Part shown: piece by piece, positions 1-5,274 of the stretch
How the letters are laid out: every line of letters starts with the position of its first letter
Numbering within the stretch: position 1 is the stretch's first letter
From: Bacteroidales bacterium UBA1035
GTDB taxonomy: Bacteria; Bacteroidota; Bacteroidia; Bacteroidales; Dysgonomonadaceae
Length of the DNA stretch: 9,985 nucleotides
Direction of reading: 5' to 3'
Assembly: GCA_002316835.1 (NCBI GenBank)
Contig: DCEG01000038.1
Span: forward strand, 3,197-13,181
Made by a program: the position numbers and the translations under genes
The notes under the pieces: model-generated
Databases searched by the model: none
The model's input: only the letters and a program-made list of their open reading frames with translations
Told to the model about the DNA's origin: nothing

Positions 1-159
1 TATATCTTTAATATTTACGGCTGTGGCATAGGTTGATTCTCCCGCAATTTCATTTTGTTTCATGGTGCCTGAAATTTCGACGGTAGCGCCTTTTTGATTC
101 TCACCTGTACATGAAAAAAGTATTGCAAGAAATGCGATCAGATAAATTTTCGATTTCAT
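1..159 (-). CDS. Lipoprotein, N-terminal part only (cut by window edge)
   Basis: The visible 53 residues start at an ATG (MKSKIYLIAFLAILFSC) and run open off the left edge. Lys2 and Lys4, a hydrophobic stretch (IYLIAFLAIL), and a lipobox-like L-F-S-C at residues 14-17 make a type II signal peptide, so the protein should be lipidated at Cys17. The mature start (TGENQKGATVEISGTM...) looks like the first beta strands of a small periplasmic or surface domain, but I recognise no family. It follows the 343-residue lipoprotein gene by 105 bases in the same direction and may be in its transcription unit or have its own promoter; I saw no TAnnTTTG core in the gap. Confidence 0.7.
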   Translation of the reverse strand, partial: MKSKIYLIAFLAILFSCTGENQKGATVEISGTMKQNEIAGESTYATAVNIKDI

Positions 160-264
160 GGTTTATCTTTGTTTTTGAATGTGCAATTTTGTGTGAAATT
201 ATCTTTTACTAATAGATGAAAAGATTCTGTTATTAATTCATGCTTCTCACTTTATCTTAATCCA

Positions 265-1296
265 TCAAGGCCCACTGTTAAACTCTATCGTTTTAACCAG
301 GTCATTCTCATCAAAATTGACTTCTATATTAAGAATCTCCATACTTATGAAGGCTTTATTACCGTCTTTATTTTCAAATAAATCGTCTTTAGTGAGTCCG
401 AATTTCTCGATCAAAAAATCTTTATCGCAGTTTTTGTCTTCACAAATAATCCATCCGAAACCCTTCCCCGGCTTAGTGATATAGGCGTGAGTCATGCGGT
501 CGTCCTGATAGGTTAACTGAATGCCGTCGTACTCCATGGTTGTGGTCGTCACAATATAATCCTCATCTATGTAACCGGAAACTTCCAAAGGTTCTATTTC
601 TGTATTCTCAGATTGTGGTTTACCCAACAAACGTTTTGCATCATCGGGATTGGCTCCCAATTGAAATTTAGCAAGTGCGAGATTTTGTAAAAAGGGAAGA
701 TTTATATGACCCTGATGTACATCGATTAACGCTGTTTCAATATAGTCTATCAAAAATGCATCGGCCGACGGGATAAGCACTAGAGTATTGAAAAAAACGT
801 TCTCTTCACCGTAGTCAATAAGTGCTGTAAATTTCAAATCAGAAAGGTGGGTTATGGTCACATTTTCTAATTTATCGCCTGCTTCCATGCCGTTTCCCAT
901 TCCAAACGGGGCCCAAACTTCCTTACCCAAAGGATAAATCATTTTCCATTTGTTTTTAAACACTTTTTCGGCAGCTATCTGCTCTTCTTGTGCCTCAAAT
1001 TCAGGGTATTCATAGATTTCGAGCTTTTCGTGATAAAACTCAAGATACCGTTCGGTAAACACTTTCTTCTCATCAGGCAGACAGTAGCCGATTTCAGCGG
1101 AGCATTGAAAGATGCTTTTCAGCCATTTATCGCCCGAAGCAATTTGCTGCGCATCTGTTTTTCCCATCAAAGAACCGGAAGTATTATCTTCCTGGTTGCG
1201 GGCGGCCTGGTTGCAGCTTGTTGAGAGTGCAATTGCCAGTATTGAAAACAGTAGTGTTGTTGAAGAAAGAATCGATTTTTTCATCATTATTTTCAT
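265..1296 (-). CDS. Lipoprotein of unknown function, 343 aa
   Basis: The protein starts MKIMMKKSILSS, has a hydrophobic segment to about residue 24 and a cysteine at 28 in the context A-L-S-T-S-C, a plausible Bacteroidota lipoprotein site. Residues about 55-190 form a mixed region with two close cysteines (Cys65, Cys72) and the motif WKMIYPLG (117-124). Residues about 213-275 contain LGANPDDAKRLLGKP followed by a strand-rich YDGIQLTYQDDRM segment. This recalls BamE/BLIP-like folds, where an LGKP turn precedes beta strands, but that is resemblance only. Cys285 and Cys290 are another close pair. I chose the ATG at 1296 because the upstream in-frame extension begins at TTG, overlaps the preceding gene, and would put 19 non-signal residues before the signal peptide; three alternative ATGs lie within five codons. 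It follows secreted protein A by 31 bp, so the two are probably co-transcribed. Family unknown. Confidence 0.8.
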   Translation of the reverse strand: MKIMMKKSILSSTTLLFSILAIALSTSCNQAARNQEDNTSGSLMGKTDAQQIASGDKWLKSIFQCSAEIGYCLPDEKKVFTERYLEFYHEKLEIYEYPEFEAQEEQIAAEKVFKNKWKMIYPLGKEVWAPFGMGNGMEAGDKLENVTITHLSDLKFTALIDYGEENVFFNTLVLIPSADAFLIDYIETALIDVHQGHINLPFLQNLALAKFQLGANPDDAKRLLGKPQSENTEIEPLEVSGYIDEDYIVTTTTMEYDGIQLTYQDDRMTHAYITKPGKGFGWIICEDKNCDKDFLIEKFGLTKDDLFENKDGNKAFISMEILNIEVNFDENDLVKTIEFNSGP

Positions 1297-1297
1297 T

Positions 1298-1314
1298 GTT
1301 TTAAAAGTTAAAAC
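1298..1314. promoter_or_regulatory. AT-rich perfect inverted repeat before lipoprotein start
   Basis: GTTTTAA-AAG-TTAAAAC is a perfect inverted repeat with 7-base arms and a 3-base loop. On the minus strand it ends one base before the ATG at 1296, in the 31-base gap after secreted protein A. A hairpin here could affect initiation of the next gene, or the site could bind a protein. The stem is AT-rich and weak. The same site occurs at 4405-4421 in the second repeat copy. Function is inferred only. Confidence 0.3.
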
Positions 1315-1327
1315 ATTAAGTCCGAAG

Positions 1328-1933
1328 TCATTTGTACAAATCCATGTATTCAAAAATTATTTTAACCGCTTCTTCTTTCATATCTCTATTCAATGATCTA
1401 TTCAGGCGAACATTGTTCGTTAGGTTATAAACCTCACTCCAATCTGAATCCATCGCTTTTTGTGCCTCAATCAGTGCGCAAATAATATTGATTGTGTAAC
1501 TTTCGTTGTTCTTCGACCTTGCTTTGAGTGCGTAAATAATTGGCTCGTCAACATTGAAATAGTTTTCCATTGCCTGCAGGTAAGCCAAAGAAATCAGCAA
1601 ATCAGCACTGGCCTGATTAAGGAATTCATCTGTGTCTTTAAAGTTATATTTCTCCTGCAAATATTCATAGAAGTAGTAGGCATTGTTAAAACCATTAAAA
1701 CCCCAGCCCAGTTGATTGATTACTGCTATTTTCAATTCAACCTGATGCATACTTTCATTCAGATAATTCATTAATTCAATCGTTAACCTTCCTTCGGTTG
1801 TGGAAGCTAACTGAACTATTTTTGAATCTTTATAAGCTTCACTAATTGGTGTGGAAGTCAGCGGAGAATCTGCAAATAGATTTTGACTGAGTACAACTGC
1901 CGCAATCAGGAGTAGGGCTAATTTCGCTTTCAT
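1328..1933 (-). CDS. Secreted protein A, 201 aa, paralogue of secreted protein B
   Basis: A Sec signal peptide (MKAKLALLLIAAVVLSQNLF) is followed by a probable cleavage after Ala21 (NLFA/DSP). No cysteine follows the signal, so the product is expected to be soluble in the periplasm or outside the cell, not lipidated. The mature part looks mostly helical and acidic, with a possible helical-repeat character (ADLLISLAYLQAMENYF, 110-126; IICALIEAQKAM, 150-161). I recognise no family. It differs from protein B at 32 residues, all between 64 and 162; residues 1-63 and 163-201 are identical. The gene lies 79 bp after the small lipoprotein gene and 31 bp before the 343-residue lipoprotein gene, so co-transcription is likely. 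The ATG at 1933 is the only sensible start, since it begins the signal peptide. Confidence 0.85.
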   Translation of the reverse strand: MKAKLALLLIAAVVLSQNLFADSPLTSTPISEAYKDSKIVQLASTTEGRLTIELMNYLNESMHQVELKIAVINQLGWGFNGFNNAYYFYEYLQEKYNFKDTDEFLNQASADLLISLAYLQAMENYFNVDEPIIYALKARSKNNESYTINIICALIEAQKAMDSDWSEVYNLTNNVRLNRSLNRDMKEEAVKIIFEYMDLYK

Positions 1934-2012
1934 ATTAATAAGGTTTTTTAGTCTGGTGTTTGCTACTGATGAATTATCAGCATGATTTATTCACGTTAAT
2001 ACGGATTACCAC

Positions 2013-2765
2013 TTACTTAATAAACATGTTATCGTCCCAGGTTTTGCTGCCGGGCAGCTCTTTTACCTGTGAATAAAGTCCGGGAAAATTATCGACTAGA
2101 AAATATTTGCTGTCCCAGGGTTTGATTACACGAATGATGTCTTTGCCGCTGTCTTTACCGCCGGTGAGCACATAGTACTGAATGAATTTAGCATCCATTT
2201 TACTGTTGTATTCATAATTGGAATTCATAGCCTCCACTTCCACGGTATAGGGCTTTTCAGGTATGTATCCGTTTTGCTGATGGGCACCTTTCAGGTAAGC
2301 GGCTACCTGATAGGGACGCGCATAATATTCATCTTTACCGCGAAGCAGTTCGCTGAGGCGATGCATTATCCGGTCCTTGCTCATACGCCCGGGATTGTTG
2401 GGATCGTGTTCATTTTCAGTGGTTGCCAGATACAAACACTTTTCGCCAAAAACGGGGTATTTGCGGTATATTTCCATGGCAATCAACACCATGGTTACGG
2501 CGCCTTGCGGCTCGGTGGAAACCTGTGCCTGCAATTCCTGAAATTTTGCAACCGTCCATGGGAAACGATCGAAGGTGCAGGATGCCTTGTCGCTCATATC
2601 AAGCTCATCATGGTTAATTTTACCGGCAAGTGTTCCGGTAATGGAAGCATTGTCGGCAGGCACCTTTTCTTCTACAAAATCCTGAGTGGCTTTCTTGCAG
2701 GCGCTGAAGCTTATGACCAGCGCAATCGCTAAAATCAGAACATTAATTAATTTGGTTGTTTTCAT
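2013..2765 (-). CDS. Small lipoprotein, possibly DUF6935-like, 250 aa
   Basis: MKTTKLINVLILAIALVISF leads into S-A-C at residues 21-23, a lipoprotein signal with Cys23 as the lipidated residue. The mature part has a W-x-x-A-x-F-Q-E-L segment (70-78), a helical stretch around MVLIAMEIYRKYPVF (92-106), and a C-terminal part with GAHQQNGYIPEKPYTVEV (160-177), GGKDSGKDIIRV (202-213) and KYFLVDNF (220-227). From memory this C-terminal pattern resembles the uncharacterised family DUF6935; a profile search is needed to confirm it. An ATG two codons upstream (2771) is possible. I prefer 2765 because its ACAATGAAAA context also occurs at the nucleotidase start and nearly (ACAATGAAAA) at the 343-residue lipoprotein start. 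It follows the nucleotidase by 122 bp, across the heptamer array. Role unknown, probably at the cell envelope. Confidence 0.8.
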   Translation of the reverse strand: MKTTKLINVLILAIALVISFSACKKATQDFVEEKVPADNASITGTLAGKINHDELDMSDKASCTFDRFPWTVAKFQELQAQVSTEPQGAVTMVLIAMEIYRKYPVFGEKCLYLATTENEHDPNNPGRMSKDRIMHRLSELLRGKDEYYARPYQVAAYLKGAHQQNGYIPEKPYTVEVEAMNSNYEYNSKMDAKFIQYYVLTGGKDSGKDIIRVIKPWDSKYFLVDNFPGLYSQVKELPGSKTWDDNMFIK

Positions 2766-2856
2766 TGTCATCTGTTTTATTAAAAGCTTTTACATTATTC
2801 TTGTTTATCGACCAACCTATCGGTTACAAAAAATGCTTCGTTTTTTCTTCCTACTC

Positions 2857-2891
2857 TTCCTACTTCCTACTCCCTATTCCCTACTCCCTAC
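2857..2891 (-). repeat. Five-unit heptamer array starting at the nucleotidase stop codon
   Basis: On the plus strand five 7-base units run TTCCTAC, TTCCTAC, TCCCTAT, TCCCTAC, TCCCTAC. On the coding (minus) strand these read GTAGGGA-type units. The first unit contains the TAG stop of the nucleotidase gene (2888-2890). A looser TTCCTACTC-like tract continues toward 2846. Each unit contains TAG, and the 7-base period puts these in successive reading frames. Confidence 0.9.
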
Positions 2892-4372
2892 TTCACCATC
2901 TCCACCCTTGTCACTCCTCTATAACTTGGAATGGTTTTCAGCCCTTTAAGGTATTCAATGATGGTTTCTGCTGAAGGACGAAACAGTCCCTGTCCGGGAT
3001 CGTTGTGGTCGTATTTATAAACCGAAGCCATATAATCGTTCATGACTACGGAATACGTTTTGTCCATATCAAACGGTTTTCCGTCGGTTGTTAAAAGTTC
3101 CACATCTTTAAGCTTCCCATCGGGGTTTAGCATATAGCGCATAGTCATTCCCGAAGGATAAATGGGCAAATGGTCATCGAGTAGGAATGCACTGAGAAAC
3201 AGATTGCGCATTTCGTGGCCTGTAAGGTTAAACAGCACTATTTCGTTGCCGAAAGGATCCATTTCATAAACGTCCTTGGTACGCACCGGACCTTTGGCAA
3301 GCGTTGATATACGAACCCCACCCGGATTGATAAAAGCAAGGTCGGTTCCCGAAGCAAAGCGTATGGCATCGGTCATCAGGAATCCTATTTCTTCGTAGTT
3401 TGAAAAATCGTCTTCGGCTATTGCGATGGTTTCGGTCAATGCCGGATTGTTGTTGTAGGCATCCACCATTGTTTGAATGTCGGCACGGGAATTCCCCTTC
3501 TTGCCCACGGTTAGCAACTGCATTTCTCTACCCACCTTTCCTTCGGGACCAACTCTCAGCTTAATGAGCGTTGCATATTTGAGTTTCCGTTCGGCCTGCG
3601 TAATCATAATTCCATTGTGGATTTGATCTTTTTCGACTTTGGTGTGCGAGTGTCCGCCAATCATTACATCTACGCTATTTGCCGGCAGTTGATTGGCTAA
3701 TTTCACATCGTTTTCAAATCCGAGATGGTTCACCATCACAAATACGTCGCAACTGTCTTTCAGGAAGAGATATTCTTTGGCGGTTTGAAACGGGTCTTTA
3801 AACCCAAATCCTTTTGCATTATCCGGGTGTGTGTCCGGAATTCCATTGTCGTTTATGTCCAAAAAGGACACAAAGGCTGTTCTCAGCCCATTTGGGCTTT
3901 TGATTATTACATATGGTTTAATGCGAAAATCGGGTGTTTTCGGCAGATCGATATTGGCACTAAGGAAATCAAACTTCGCTTTGTGTGTGATGTTTGCAAA
4001 ACCCACAAGGCGGGAGTCAAACTCGTGGTTACCCACTGCCGACATATCAAATTTCACGGCGTTCATCAGCTCAATGATGGGTATTCCCTTTTCGGGATAT
4101 TGGTCGTTTGCCGGGTTTCCTGTTTGATTATCACCACCCGAAATAAGCAATAAGTTGGGGTATATATTCCGCAAACTGTCAGCCATAAAGGCAAGCCGGG
4201 GGAAATTATCAATGGCTGCGTGCATATCGTTCACGGCAAGGATTTCTATCGTTTTTGCTTTGGGAAGCTCAGCTACTTTTACTTTGCGGTTTGTGCCACA
4301 ACTTATCAAAAGTGTAGTTCCAAGCAGAGCAATACCGCAGATTAGCTTTTGTGATGTTGTTATTGTTTTCAT
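2888..4372 (-). CDS. UshA-like 5'-nucleotidase / metallophosphatase lipoprotein, 494 aa
   Basis: This is a two-domain member of the 5'-nucleotidase (UshA/YhcR/CD73-type) family, which removes phosphate from nucleotides or related phosphoesters outside the cytoplasm. The lipobox L-I-S-C places a lipid at Cys25. The N-terminal metallophosphatase domain (about 41-290) has all expected metal-site blocks: NDMH (48-51; Asp49, His51), GGDNQTG (79-85; Asp81), GNHEFD (114-119; Asn115, His116), VNHLG (214-218; His216) and GGHSHT (239-244; His241, His243). The C-terminal substrate-binding domain (about 310-480) has NPGGVR (349-354), FGNEIVLFNLTG (374-385) and YPSGM (405-409). Length is slightly short for UshA but the order is complete, so it is probably active. 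The exact substrate cannot be told. It lies between the two direct repeats, 62 bp downstream of secreted protein B. Possible roles are phosphate or nucleoside scavenging, or degrading extracellular nucleotides. Confidence 0.93.
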   Translation of the reverse strand: MKTITTSQKLICGIALLGTTLLISCGTNRKVKVAELPKAKTIEILAVNDMHAAIDNFPRLAFMADSLRNIYPNLLLISGGDNQTGNPANDQYPEKGIPIIELMNAVKFDMSAVGNHEFDSRLVGFANITHKAKFDFLSANIDLPKTPDFRIKPYVIIKSPNGLRTAFVSFLDINDNGIPDTHPDNAKGFGFKDPFQTAKEYLFLKDSCDVFVMVNHLGFENDVKLANQLPANSVDVMIGGHSHTKVEKDQIHNGIMITQAERKLKYATLIKLRVGPEGKVGREMQLLTVGKKGNSRADIQTMVDAYNNNPALTETIAIAEDDFSNYEEIGFLMTDAIRFASGTDLAFINPGGVRISTLAKGPVRTKDVYEMDPFGNEIVLFNLTGHEMRNLFLSAFLLDDHLPIYPSGMTMRYMLNPDGKLKDVELLTTDGKPFDMDKTYSVVMNDYMASVYKYDHNDPGQGLFRPSAETIIEYLKGLKTIPSYRGVTRVEMVK

Positions 4373-4403
4373 TGTGCGTTTGTTTTTTAGTTTTTCTGTG
4401 CAT
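4269..4403 (-). other. Short out-of-frame reading frame overlapping the nucleotidase start
   Basis: An ATG at 4403, the same base position within the repeat as the start codon of the 343-residue lipoprotein in copy A, opens a 44-codon frame (MHRKTKKQTHNENNNN...) that passes the nucleotidase ATG (4372) in another frame and stops at 4269. The product is basic and Asn-rich and looks like no known protein. It is most likely a carried-over start codon, but it could act as an upstream reading frame that lowers or couples nucleotidase translation. Confidence 0.25.
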
Positions 4404-4404
4404 T

Positions 4405-4421
4405 GTTTTAAAAGTTAAAAC
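4405..4421. promoter_or_regulatory. Second copy of the AT-rich inverted repeat
   Basis: The same GTTTTAA-AAG-TTAAAAC palindrome as at 1298-1314, here in the gap after secreted protein B. It is 32 bp from the nucleotidase ATG instead of one base from the downstream start. It may be a weak hairpin at the 3' end of the paralogue mRNA. No U-run follows it, so it is not a standard terminator. Confidence 0.3.
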
Positions 4422-4434
4422 ATTAAGTCCGAAG

Positions 4435-5040
4435 TCATTTGTACAAATCCATGTATTCAAAAATTATTTTAACCGCTTCTTCTTTCATATCTCTATTCAA
4501 TGATCTATTCAGGCGAACATTGTTCGTTAGGTTATAAACCTCACTCCAATCTGAACCCATCGCTTTTTGCGCCTCAATGAGTGCACATATAATATTGGTT
4601 GTATAACTATTCTTATTCTTCCCTGTTGCTTTTTTAGCGTAAACAATCGCCTCATCAACATCAAAGTAATCATCCAGTGCTTTTAAGTAAGCCATACAAA
4701 TAAGTAAATCACCTCCTGCTTGGTTAAGAAATTCATCACTGTCTTTATATCTATTTTTTTCTTTCAAATATTCATAAAAGACGGTTGAATTATCTTTACC
4801 ATTAAAATCCCAACCTAATTCATTTATTACGGCTATTTTAAATTCAACCGGATGCATACTTTCATTCAAATAATTCATTAATTCAATGGTTAACCTTCCT
4901 TCGGTTGTGGAAGCTAACTGAACTATTTTTGAATCTTTATAAGCTTCACTAATTGGTGTGGAAGTCAGGGGAGAATCTGCAAATAAATTTTGACTGAGTA
5001 CAACTGCCGCAATCAGGAGTAGGGCTAATTTTGCTTTCAT
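4435..5040 (-). CDS. Secreted protein B, 201 aa, paralogue of secreted protein A
   Basis: It has the same Sec signal peptide as protein A (probable cleavage after Ala21) and the same length. The variable centre (64-162) has many conservative changes, such as NYFNVDE to DYFDVDE around 124-130, and some radical ones, such as FNNAYY to KDNSTV at 82-87. An even length and intact frame with mainly conservative change suggest both copies are functional. Cys115 is present here but is Ser in A. This is the first gene after the regulator (230 bp spacer), so it is the closest candidate target. Family and function are unknown; a secreted, helix-rich protein is all I can support. Confidence 0.85.
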   Translation of the reverse strand: MKAKLALLLIAAVVLSQNLFADSPLTSTPISEAYKDSKIVQLASTTEGRLTIELMNYLNESMHPVEFKIAVINELGWDFNGKDNSTVFYEYLKEKNRYKDSDEFLNQAGGDLLICMAYLKALDDYFDVDEAIVYAKKATGKNKNSYTTNIICALIEAQKAMGSDWSEVYNLTNNVRLNRSLNRDMKEEAVKIIFEYMDLYK

Positions 5041-5218
5041 ATTAATAAGGTTTTAATTGATCTTTTTGTACAGCAAAATTGAGATTAATCCATTATATAT
5101 GTCTGTAAATATCACGCAGAAATTAGCATAAAGCACACATTAACGTTTAAATAATTAGCACAATTAGTGCATTTGTTTGTGGTATCATATTGATTATGTG
5201 TGTTTTATATGTGCAAAT

Positions 5219-5274
5219 TGGCTGTTGGCTTTTGGCTTTTAGCTGTTGGCTAATAGCTAAAAGCTAATTGCTAA
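5219..5274 (-). repeat. Eight-unit heptamer array starting at the regulator stop codon
   Basis: On the plus strand the units are TGGCTGT, TGGCTTT, TGGCTTT, TAGCTGT, TGGCTAA, TAGCTAA, AAGCTAA, TTGCTAA: eight 7-base units with consensus close to TRGCTNN. On the coding strand the array begins TTAGCAA, which includes the TAG stop codon of the regulator gene (5271-5273). The first four coding-strand units each contain TAG, so all three frames are closed within three units. The units differ in sequence from the array at 2857-2891 but share the period and the position. Confidence 0.92.
5235..5264 (-). terminator. Possible hairpin after the regulator gene
   Basis: Within the heptamer array, GGCTTTTAGCT-like and AGCTAAAAGC-like units form a perfect 10-bp inverted repeat (5235-5244 with 5255-5264) around a 10-base loop, just downstream of the regulator stop. 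It could end or stabilise the transcript. No U-run follows on the minus strand, so it is not a typical intrinsic terminator, and it may simply result from the repeat units being partly self-complementary. Confidence 0.3.

Larger units (their letters stand above)
1294..1947. repeat. 654-bp direct repeat, copy A
   Basis: This block matches 4401-5054 at a constant offset of 3107 with no gaps. It contains secreted protein gene A plus 14 bp upstream and 34 bp downstream. By eye, 1294-1448 is identical to the other copy, 1782-1947 differs at three sites (1862, 1879, 1925, all synonymous), and the middle 1449-1781 differs at about 77 of 333 positions. Outside both edges similarity stops at once: TTTT against TGTG on one side, TTAG against AATT on the other. 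The left edge coincides with the ATG of the next gene. Confidence 0.95.
4401..5054. repeat. 654-bp direct repeat, copy B
   Basis: The partner of 1294-1947, in the same orientation. It contains secreted protein gene B with its immediate flanks. Copies A and B bracket a 2453-bp segment (1948-4400) holding the nucleotidase and small lipoprotein genes. The outer 155 bp and 166 bp are almost identical to copy A, while the middle (4556-4888) is diverged by roughly 23 percent. Confidence 0.95.

Noticed and set aside
1297..1353. Longer N-terminus for the 343-residue lipoprotein (MNTWICTNDF...)
   Set aside because: It starts at TTG, overlaps secreted protein gene A, lies in the repeat, and would place the signal peptide internally.
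2423..2732. Plus-strand reading frames opposite the small lipoprotein and nucleotidase genes
   Set aside because: They lie opposite genes with clear signal peptides or catalytic motifs, show no family features, and have compositions typical of antisense frames.
2781..2792. TAAAAGCTTTTA palindrome as an operator
   Set aside because: A perfect 12-base palindrome, but isolated, AT-rich and without a promoter core nearby, so a role cannot be supported.
5083..5090. Promoter for secreted protein B (minus strand CAATTTTG)
   Set aside because: It has one mismatch to TAnnTTTG and no -33 element, which is too weak to list as a feature.
5219..5274. CRISPR array
   Set aside because: The units are 7 bases with no spacers, so this is a short tandem repeat, not repeat-spacer structure.
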